Assembly (NCBI RefSeq): GCF_037325665.1
Contig: NC_090261.1
Span: 22,862,415 to 22,926,414, forward strand
Direction of reading: 5' to 3'
Source: Littorina saxatilis
Lineage: Eukaryota; Mollusca; Gastropoda; Littorinimorpha; Littorinidae
DNA length: 64,000 nucleotides
Shown: piece by piece, positions 31,048-42,454 of the stretch
Layout of the letters: each line of letters opens with the position of its first letter
How positions within the stretch are numbered: the first letter of the stretch is position 1
Program-made: the position numbers and the translations under genes
Notes under the pieces: generated by a model
Seen by the model: the letters and a program-made list of their open reading frames with translations, nothing else
Databases searched by the model: none
Told to the model about the DNA's origin: nothing

Positions 31048-32762
31048 GAGAGGGGGAGGAAGAGACTGAGAGAGACTGAGAGACTAAGAAAGAGAGAGAG
31101 AGAGAGACTAAGAAAGAGAGAGAGAGACTAAGAAAGAGAGAGAGAGAGAGACTAAGAAAGAGAGAGAGACTAAGAAAGAGAGAGAGAGACTAAGAAAGAG
31201 AGAGAGAGACTAAGAAAGAGAGAGAGAGAGAGACTAAGAAAGAGAGAGACTAAGAAAGAGAGAGAGAGAGACAAAGAGAGAGAGAGAGACTAAGAAAGAG
31301 AGAGAGAGAGACTAAGAAAGAGAGAGAGAGAGAGACTAAGAAAGAGAGAGAGAGAGACTAAGAAAGAGAGAGAGAGAGAGAGACTAAGAAAGAGAGAGAG
31401 AGAGACTAAGAAAGAGAGAGAGGCTAAGAAAGAGAGAGAGACTAAGAAAGAGAGAGAGAGGCTAAGAAAGAGAGAGAGAGAGAGACTAAGAAAGAGAGAG
31501 AGAGAGACTAAGAAAGAGAGAGAGAGAGACTAAGAAAGAGAGAGAGAGAGACTAAGAAAGAGAGAGAGAGAGACTAAGAAAGAGAGAGAGAGAGACTAAG
31601 AAAGAGAGAGAGACTAAGAAAGAGAGAGTAAGAAAGAGAGAGAGAGAGACTAAGAAAGAGAGAGAGAGAGACTAAGAAAGAGAGAGAGAGAGAGACTAAG
31701 AAAGAGAGAGAGAGAGACTAAGAAAGAGAGAGAGAGAGAGACTAAGAAAGAGACCGAGAGAGAAAGAAAGAGAGAGAGAGAGAGACTAAGAAAGAGAGTT
31801 TGTTTATTTGTTGCTTAACGTCCAGCCGACTACGCAGAGCCATATCAGGACGAGGAAGGGGGGGATGAAGGGGGCCACTTGTCAAGCGATTCCTGTTTAC
31901 AAATGCACTAACCCATTACTTGTGTCCCAGCAGGCTTTAGTAAAACTAAATTAATACCTACTGGAAGATTACCAGTTTCCAGTATGTTAAAATAGGCTTA
32001 ACCTATCTACTGCTGGACTTACATCAGAACACTAACAGATTAAACTATACATGAATCGCGAGACAAGCGGCAAGAGAAGAGATTTTTGGAAAAAATACAG
32101 GTGAATGAGCAAGAAGGCAGAAAAAAGAAAAGAATTCATGAAGAAAAAGAAAGCATGACAGGAAAGAGAAACCAAAAATCTACCTAACAGCAAACTAGAA
32201 AGCTCCTGCGGTTCCAAAAACAGGAGGGGCCTTTAATTTCATAACCGCAGTGCCCCACTGCGGGATAAGAAAGAGAGAGAGAGACTAAGAAAGAGAGAGA
32301 GAGACTACGAAAGAGAGAGAGAGAGAAAGAGAGACTAAGAAAGAGAGAGAGAGAGACTAAGAAAGAGAGAGAGAGAGACACTAAGAAAGAGAGAGAGAGA
32401 CTAAGAAAGAGAGAGAGAGAGAGAGAGACTAAGAAAGAGAGAGAGAGAGACTAAGAAAGAGAGAGAGAGAGAGACTAAGAAAGAGAGAGAGAGACTAAGA
32501 AAGAGAGAGAGAGACTAAGAAAGAGAGAGAGAGAGACTAAGAAAGAGAGAGAGAGAGAGACTAAGAAAGAGAGAGAGAGAGACTAAGAAAGAGAGAGAGA
32601 GACTAAGAAAGAGAGAGAGAGAGACTAAGAAAGAGAGAGAGAGACTAAGAAAGAGAGAGAGAGAGACAGAGAGAGAGAGACTAAGAGAGAGAGACAGAGA
32701 GAGAGAGAGACAGAGAGAGAGAGACAGAGAGAGAGAGAGAGACAGAGAGAGAGAGACAGAGA
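31048..32762. repeat. GA-rich satellite, ~20-24-bp units
   Basis: The unit is GACTAAGAAAGAGAGAGAGA with variable GA length, repeated dozens of times in two blocks (31060-31798 and 32266-32670). It grades into GACAGAGAGAGA units and then AGAC/AGAT units (32770-32860). The repeat is strand-asymmetric (polypurine on the plus strand). Confidence 0.95.
31799..32265 (-). mobile_element. SINE-like insertion inside the GA satellite
   Basis: It is flanked by a perfect duplication of the satellite sequence TAAGAAAGAGAG (31787-31798 and 32266-32277). On the minus strand it ends GGCTGGACGTTAAGCAACAA ATAAAC, close to the tail of the SINE at 25112-25418, while its middle (CCACTTGTCAA, TTACCAGTTTCCAGTA) echoes the SINE family at 58137-58499. 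The outer end has a GC hairpin around CCCGCAGTGGGGCACTGCGG. Confidence 0.8.
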
Positions 32763-33226
32763 GAGAGAGACAGACAGTCAGATAGACAGACAGTCAGATA
32801 GACGGATAGACAGATAGACAGACAGACAGACAGAGCAACTGACAACAGACAGAGAGATACGGACAGACACTGAGACAGAGAGACAGACAGTCTCTTGGAG
32901 ACAAACAGGCAGACAGACACTGTTCCGCCGCTTTGGTAATTATGGGTGTAGCAGAACCCGCGCCGTCGGCAGAGGGATAGTTACAATCACTACTACTCTT
33001 TAAAAGTATGGGTTTGCGTGAACCCGCGCAATCGGTAGTGTTTATGTTAATTAACATAATCAATTAATTTTAATGTTTTGTCATGTACACACTAAAAATT
33101 TGCAGACAGAGAGCAAATTAGGTGTGTGAGAGATACTTAAAATTTCAAAACGATACCTTTAATGGTTCCAGAGTTACAATGATTTTAGTGTGTCTCTGGG
33201 TACAGGTGAACCCAGGCAAAGGTTAA

Positions 33227-34250
33227 AAGAGAAATATGTTTAAATTAAGTGTGTTTCACTTGCAAGCTTTCTAAAGGACTCAATGTATCAGAAGGTAAAT
33301 ACCACTGGTTCACAGATCAGGAATGCACATTTTTTCTACCACACCACTGAAGGTCTCTGAATCCATGCAAGAGGGGTATATAAAGTTGTGGGTGAGCAGA
33401 GTTTTCAAATAGATAGCAACTAAGATGTCACATTCGCCAGGATGACATGTCATTGCTGCTCCCTACATGTCACCCAAGGTATCAATTTGGTAAGATGGTG
33501 AAAGGTAGTTGACCTTCCCATCACAGAACAGCTGCCAGGGATTAACAAAAAAAGGTATAAAAAAAAAAATGCCAAAAATCTTCCTGGGACGGAAATCTGT
33601 CAGGGACGGAAGAAATCCCACCCCTGACATCTGTACAGTAAAGTTGAATGAAGTTGAGAGTATTCTTAGCCCGTGTCCAATGCAATGGTATCCTTGATGA
33701 AGTGCGTGTTGCGATTTCAAATATTGTGTGACCAATACATCTCTGAAGTGAATGTGCATATGAGGTAGAATTAAATGTGTAGTACCGAGCTGATCTTGAC
33801 TGCAAACGTTTTAATCTTTGTATACATGGTGCGTGTGCGTACATACTGATATCAATGCCCAAATCAAAGCTCAAGGGAGCTTAGATAAAACAGCTTCTCA
33901 TGGTGCAAATAATCAACTAATTATACAGTGTACCCATAAGGCCACATGCAGAGTACCCGATTAAACTGTGATGTAAATATCAAGGGCAGCCCAAGACAAA
34001 TGAACTGAAGAAGGCGACAGTAAATTCCAAAACCATGAGAAGCAATTTTATCTGAACTCCTACGGCTAAGTCTGCAGTTCTTGCCATTTACTCTCTCTTA
34101 AACACACAACACACGCATTCACGTTGTAGACAATCACTTCCCTCTTGCATCTCTGTCTTCCTCCCACCTTTCTCTCAATCTTTATTGACTTCTCACAAAC
34201 AATTCAGCTGTCTCCCACCATTCTTACCCACACTTTCAATCATCACTCAA
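33227..34250. other. Intergenic, no gene seen
   Basis: No exon or recognised repeat; a short A run is near 33560. Confidence 0.4.
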
Positions 34251-36450
34251 ATCTTTCTCCCTGCACTCGTTCGCACACGATCTTTCTCACGAGAACATCA
34301 GCTCTCTCCCAAGAACACAAAACAAATTCGTTCTCACTGCACTCTTTCGCGCATATCGTTCTCACAGGATCATCCTCTCTCTCCCAAGAACAAACAAGTC
34401 GCGTAAGGCGAAAATACAATATTTAGTCAAGTAGCTGCCATTTTTCAGCAAGACCGTATACTCGTAGCATCGTCAGTCCACCGCTCATGGCAAAGGCAGT
34501 GAAACTGACAAGAAGAGCGGGGTAGTAGTTGCGCTAAGAAGGATAGCACGCTTTTCTGTACCTCTCTTTGTTTTAACTTTCTGAGCGTGTTTTTAATCCA
34601 AACATATCATATCTATATGTTTTTGGAATCAGGAACCGACAAGGAATAAGATGAAAGTGTTTTTAAATTGATTTGGAAAATTTTATTTTGATAATAATTT
34701 TTATATATTTAATTTTCAGAGCTTGTTTTTAATCCGAATATAACATATTTATATGTTTTTGGAATCAGCAAATGGTGGAGAATAAGATAAACGTAAATTT
34801 GGATCGTTTTATAAATTTTTAATTTTTTTTACAATTTTCCGATTTTTAATGACCAAAGTCATTAATTAATTTTTAAGCCACCAAGCTGAAATGCAATACC
34901 GAACCCCGGGCTTCGTCGAAGAATACTTGACCAAAATTTGAACCAATTTGGTTGAAAAATGAGGGCGTGACAGTGCCGCCTCAACTTTCACGAAAAGCCG
35001 GATATGACGTCATCAAAGACATTTATCAAAAAAATGAAAAAAACGTTCGGGGATTTCATACCCAGGAACTCTCATGTCAAATTTCATAAAGATTGGTCCA
35101 GTAGTTTAGTCTGAATCGCTCTACACACACACACGCACACACACACACACGCACACACGCACGCACACACGCACATACACCACGACCCTCGTTTCGATTC
35201 CCCCTCGATGTTAAAATATTTAGTCAAAACTTGACTAAATATAAAAACAAAATCTTTCGCACTGCACTCTCTCGCACACATCTTCAAGTTCTCACATGAA
35301 CAGCAGCTCTCTCTCGAAAATACAAAACAAACTCTTTTTCTCACAAGCACAACTCCACTCTCACAATAAAAACGCCTTTCTCACACTGAACAAGTTCCTT
35401 TCTCACAAGATCTTCAGCTTTCTCCCAAGGCAGGCACGTTCTCACGAGAACAACACTTCTTCCAAACAAACACAGTAAATTCTTCCTCACATTGAAAACA
35501 ATCTTTTCTCCCGAGAACAGCATTCTCACATGTTGATAATGCACCTCAGCGTCTCTCCCATGTTCAATTGCATTCTCACACCATCAACATTCTCACGTTA
35601 AACAACATCAACTTTCTCACAAGAACAACATTCTCACGTTAAACAACATCAACTTTCTCACAAGATCTTCAGCTTTCTCCCAAGGCAGGCACGTTCTCAC
35701 GAGAACAACACTTCTTCCAAACACAGTTAATTCTTCCTCACATTGAAAACAATCTTTTCTCCCGAGAACAGCATTCTCACATGTTGATGATGCAGCTCAG
35801 CGTCTCTCCCATGTTCAATTGCATTCTCACACCATCAACATTCTCACGTTAAACAACATCAACTTTCTCACAAGAACAACATTCTCACGTTAAACAACAT
35901 CAACTTTCTCACAAGAACAACATTCTCACGTTAAACAACATCAACTTTCTCACAAGAACAACATTCTCACGTTAAACAACATCAACTTTCTCACAACATG
36001 AACTTTCTCACAAGAACAACATTCTTTCACATCCAGGATGGACTTGAGCTTTCTCACGTTGACAACATACCTTTCTCACAAGAACATCATACACTCCAAC
36101 AGAGAATGGACTTCAAGTTTCTTATTTTGACAACATTTCTTTCTCACTTTGACAACATTCACTCGATCACACTCAGGATGGACTTCAGCTTTCTCACTTT
36201 GACAACATTCCTTTCTCACGAGAATTACATTTTCTCACACGGAGGGTGCAGCTCAGCTTTCTCTCAGACAGTTCACTTCTCACAAAAACATCAGCTTTCT
36301 CAGTCTCACATTGATAACATTTCTTTCTCACAAGAACTACATTCTCTCACACCAATGAGACTTCAGCTTTCTCACAAGAAGAGTACTCTTCTCACAAAAA
36401 CATTCTCTTTCTCACAATGACAACACGCTAAACATCAGTTTTTGGTCACA
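34251..36450. repeat. TTCTCAC-AAGAACA satellite region, interrupted by family A copy 7
   Basis: Short variable words TTTCTCACAAGAACAACATT and ACATTCTCACGTTAAACAAC recur throughout, most regularly as 41-bp units at about 35587-35995. A block of about 250 bp (35401-35650: CAAGATCTTCAGCTTTCTCC through CCATCAACATTCTCACG) is repeated at about 35660-35850 with few changes. Family A copy 7 is inserted at 34395-35247. Confidence 0.85.
34395..35247 (+). mobile_element. Family A element, copy 7 (left-end deletion subfamily)
   Basis: It is very close to copy 6: same ~35-bp deletion near the left end and the same TATTTAG/CTAAATA termini. The CRE palindrome is at 35005-35012. The second hairpin has one arm change (TTTGAACCA). 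AAGAACAAA/AAAAACAAA on the two sides may be the target duplication. Confidence 0.9.
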
Positions 36451-37176
36451 AAACAAACAAGAACAGACAATGAACAGAGAAGGAACAACTTTCTCAAACG
36501 TTCAAAACTTCCTCACGCTAACATCCGAGTTTTCATTTAACACACACACACTCAAGATTCTTGTTGTGATGCTTTCTTCGTCATCAACTTTCTCTCAACA
36601 AGAATGCAAGTTTTCTCACAATTTCATTCCACAATCACTGAGTCACTTTCTCACAATTTCTCCCGCAAAGTCACTCTCAGTCTCACATACATCTTGCTAA
36701 CAAAACTGCAGACTTGAAATGGCTTTTGTGGTGGTGCTGGCGGTGAAAGTTGTTTTTATTGTTGTTCTTGATAATGTTGAAGATGAACTGAGGCATTTGA
36801 AGTAGTTTATGTTCAATGTCGAATGTATTTGACGTTTGTAGAAGTGTTTTGTGTACCTTCAAAGAAAAATAGTGACAGAATATGAAGATTCTAAGCAACA
36901 AACCAATATGAAACATAAGTTATGAAAATTAAGAATGGAGAATTTGAGCTATTTCAAACTTAATTTCAAACTCAACAAACTTTGATTGCAAAGCCTACCA
37001 AAAGAAAAATTCTGTCAGTACCTTCCTTCAAATCCGAAACTTTGAAATGTGTCTGAAAAGCAGTGAATGCAAATGTAACCTATAATGCTATCACTCACTC
37101 AGTCTCTCATTAGCTTTCACTCGCATCAAAGAAAAGAAAAACAAGCATCAGAATTTAGTGAGTAAGGGAAAAAGGA
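36451..37176. other. Intergenic, no gene seen
   Basis: No exon or recognised repeat. Confidence 0.4.
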
Positions 37177-37206
37177 GAAAGACACAGAGAGTTAGACAAA
37201 GAGACA

Positions 37207-37286
<80 letters not shown>

Positions 37287-37393
37287 AAATCAAATTTTAT
37301 TTTACAAGGGTTGTGGAATAAGCAACAAAATTTGATTTGATTTGATTTGATTTGATCTCTCTCTCTCTCTTCCTGTCTCTTTGTCTAACTCTC

Positions 37394-37402
<9 letters not shown>
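37177..37402. repeat. Large imperfect foldback around a TGATT tail
   Basis: CACAGAGAGTTAGACAAAGA (37180 on) followed by a GA run and GATCAAATCAAATTTT is mirrored by AAATTTGATTTGATTTGATT, a CT run and TCTTTGTCTAACTCTCTGTG (to about 37398). The arms are 70 bp or more apart from GA-length differences, around a ~28-bp centre. A further (GA)n lies at 37402-37452 and (ACAG)n at 37453-37482. Confidence 0.8.
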
Positions 37403-37482
<80 letters not shown>

Positions 37483-38222
37483 GGGGGAAAACCTGAGCGA
37501 GAGACACGCACAGATAGATAAAACGGGAGAAAGCAGAGAAAAAGGGGGACACGAAGGAGAAAGACAGCTAAATAGAGATCTCATTATTTTCAACACCTTT
37601 ACTATTGTAACAAAGGAGGATTTTACACACTGTTACAGTTGAACACTTTGCACTACAATGATGACAACACCGAACTGAAACTACCCATGTGAGGGAAGAC
37701 GGTGCTTGTTGCTCCGGAATTAAACACTGACAACGAAGCACTAAGTAACAAACTTAGTCGAATAGACACACATTTTCCTTTGGAAAAGAATACAGACATA
37801 AAGTGGATAACAGGCATGTTAAGTTTATACGTGTACTGTAAACACGAGTAAGTTGAAAATATGAACGAAGACAGACATGAAACACGAAAAGAGATTCCGG
37901 AGAAGAAAAAAAAGTACATGAACATTAAACCAAATTTAGTATTTACAAGGATATTGCAATAATGTATTGTCATGTGTTGTGACCTGTTTCTACAAATGTT
38001 TTGGGTATCAAGTCACTGCTACTTGCACACAATTTTGCAAGAGAAGGATAGAGAACAGCATTCACGTGTCAGATTTGCTTCCATTTGATCAATTCACTGT
38101 AATTGTAATTGCAAAGTTGAGAGAAAAGTGAGAAAAATAAAGAGCAGCAAAATCTGCTAAGTCTGTGGATTTATCAGCAATGAAAAAAAATAGAAGACGA
38201 AAAGAACGGAGAGAAAGACAAA
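37483..38222. other. Intergenic, no gene seen
   Basis: Nothing supported beyond AG-rich sequence at its start. Confidence 0.4.
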
Positions 38223-39025
38223 CAAGTCGCGTAAGGCGAAATTACGACATTTAGTCAAGCTGTGGAACTCACAGAATGAAACTGAACGTAGTCCGCCGCT
38301 AGTGCAAAAGGCAGTGAAAGTGACGAGCCTGTTTGGCGCGGTAGCAGTAATTGCGCTGTGCTTCATAGCACGCTTTACTGCACCTCTCTTCGTTTTAACT
38401 TTCTGAGCGTGTTTTTAATCCAAACATATCATATCTATATGTTTTTGGAATCAGGAACCGACAAGGAATAAGATGAAAGTGTTTTTAAATTGATTTCGAA
38501 AAAAAATGTTTGATCTTAATTTTTATATTTTTAATTTTCAGAGCTTGTTTTTAATCCAAATATAACATATTTATATGTTTTTGGAATCAGGAAATGATGA
38601 AGAATAAGATGAACGTACATGGATCGTTTTATTTTTTTTTATACAATTTTCAGATTTTTAATGACCAAAGTCATTAATTAATTTTTAAGCCACCAAGCTG
38701 AAATGCAATACCGAAGTCCGGCCTTCGTCGAAGATTGCTTGGCCAAAATTTCAATCAGTTTGATCGAAAAATGAGGGTGTGACAGTGCCGCCTCAACTTT
38801 TACAAAAAGCCGGATATGACGTCATCAAAGACATTTATCAAAAAAATGAAAAAAACGTCCGGGGATATCATTCCCAGGAACTCTCATGTCAAATTTCATA
38901 AAGATCGGTCCAGCAGTTTACTCTGAATCGCTCTACACACACGCACACACACATACACCACGACCCTCGTCTCGATTCCCCCTCTATGTTAAAACATTTA
39001 GTCATAACTTGACTAAATGTAAAAA
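38223..39025 (+). mobile_element. Family A element, copy 8 (complete)
   Basis: Complete left end and C:G-type termini; the hairpin loop differs by one base. The CRE palindrome is at 38817-38824. The second hairpin carries one mismatch (TTTCAATCA/TGATCGAAA). GGAGAGAAAGA before and GAAGAGAAAGA after the element may be an 11-bp target duplication with one change. Confidence 0.9.
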
Positions 39026-39275
39026 GAAGAGAAAGAGAGAGAGGAACAAAAAAGGAAAAGAGAGAGGACATTAGCAGAAGAAATCTAAGAGTACTGGAGC
39101 CAGAGGAAAAGTTTCAAAGAAAAGACGAACAGGGACAGCCTTGTTACAAAACTGAACAGTCACCGAAAAAGGCAAAATACCTGAACAGAGGACAGAGACA
39201 GAGTAGAAATAAATGACAGCTGGAAAGAAAATGGAAAATGTGTGTGTGTATGACACAAATAAGAGTGTGTGTGCA

Positions 39276-41089
<1,814 letters not shown>

Positions 41090-41211
41090 CTTTCTTTCTT
41101 TCTTTCTTTATTTGGTGTTTAACGTCGTTTTCAACCATTCAAGGTTATATCGCGACGGAGGGAAGGGGGGAGATGGGATAGAGCCACTTGTCAATTGTTT
41201 CTTGTTCACAA
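41090..41211 (-). mobile_element. SINE fragment, 5'-truncated, with 12-bp target duplication
   Basis: It matches the 3' third of the SINE at 58137-58499 (GAAAACGACGTTAAACACCA then (AAAG)n on the minus strand). ATGTATGATATT is perfectly repeated on both sides (41078-41089 and 41212-41223), which shows that the truncated copy was inserted as such. Confidence 0.9.
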
Positions 41212-41223
41212 ATGTATGATATT

Positions 41224-42454
41224 AATTGATATCAAAAGACAGCAAGTAGATAGTGGAAGCCTTATTTACCAATTAAACTACACACGCCAAACAAATACTC
41301 CTTGTCTCTAGACTAAAATTGGGACGACTGACTTGTTATGTACTGTACAGTAGCATTCCTCCTTTGGTTAAGAAAATCAAACTGACTCAAATCATGAACA
41401 AACTTCCTGGGCGACAATCAGAAAGAAAATCCTTCAGTGAAGTTTTTTCTTTGTACGATCTAAAACTGACACCTTCCAGTCTCCCAAAAATGATATAACT
41501 TGGGATTGGGAATGGAAATGAACACACAATTTGCTGATAATAAATGGTAAAATCATGATAAAAGGAATTAGAAGTTGCTCTAGGCTGTGTGACAATACTG
41601 TCAACAGATTACCATACAGGGACACACCAAATCATGACAATTTACAAGTTGATAACATGACGCAGATAAATCTTAAAACACTTGATACAAAGCAAAATCA
41701 AAATTAAGCTCTGTGTTAGTGTCAGGCTGGAGCTCTGCTTGATCATACTATTTGATCACTTTGGCTATGACTAAAACAACCCAGAGAAGAACTTCTCTCC
41801 TAATTCTGAAGTTGAACCGGTCTTTGGTATATAATATTGAATGCCTTGGCAAACCTGGCAAACATACCGTAAAACTCACGAGTCTCTTCTTTTTAGTTAA
41901 ACAGAGCATAAAATCATGCACCATCCAAACAAAAACAAAAAAAATAAAATAAAGACTTGACATACCAAAATTAAAATTCACACTCATTCCAAAATAAAAG
42001 ATAATTTTTTGATGCTTTTGGTGATTCTCAATTTCAAGTATTCCTGGGGTCATTATGTACATCAACTCCAAAAAAATAAAAATGTTGTCGACAAGCAAAA
42101 AATGTCAACTGTCATGAAACTAGCCATTTCTTCTGTGTTCAATAGGCAAGTCTATTCGCTCTAGACATAACAAACAAGCCCGTTGGGCTCCATCCAACCC
42201 TCTTATCTCCCTGCCCAAATTCTTAATTACCCTTCAAAACCGTGAAATTCACGATCTATTAAACCTGAACAGAAAATCCATCATCGCCTCAAGATTGTTC
42301 ATAAAAATTACGCAAACTCATAACATGACTGTCCACTTACTAAGCCTTATTTAATGCAAGCATAAGTTCTGCATTATGAAAAAAAAGTTTACAGTGATAT
42401 ATCATGATGCAAAAGGACAGGACTGAGATGCACTGGCATCCTAAGTGTGTGAGT
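41224..42454 (-). other. Downstream region of gene B, with its 3' UTR at the right
   Basis: The gene B stop is at 42455-42457. An ATTAAA signal on the minus strand at about 42348-42353 lies about 100 bp downstream and could serve for polyadenylation; no AATAAA is nearer. No other gene is seen. Confidence 0.35.

Larger units (their letters stand above)
30855..33222. mobile_element. TTAA-flanked DNA element, 2.37 kb, filled with GA satellite
   Basis: It is bounded by TTAA on both sides (30851-30854, 33223-33226). The left end CCTTTGCCGG is matched by the reverse complement of CCCAGGCAAAGG at the right. Subterminal blocks share a GGGTT...GAACCC motif (for example near 30897, 30958, 32944, 33012, 33195). 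TTAA targets suit piggyBac- or Kolobok-type elements. There is no transposase, and the middle 1.7 kb is GA-rich satellite interrupted by a SINE-like insertion. Confidence 0.6.

Noticed and set aside
32184-33063. Ser/Leu/Cys-rich frames over the GA/GACA satellite
   Set aside because: Low-complexity translation of the satellite without any start context.
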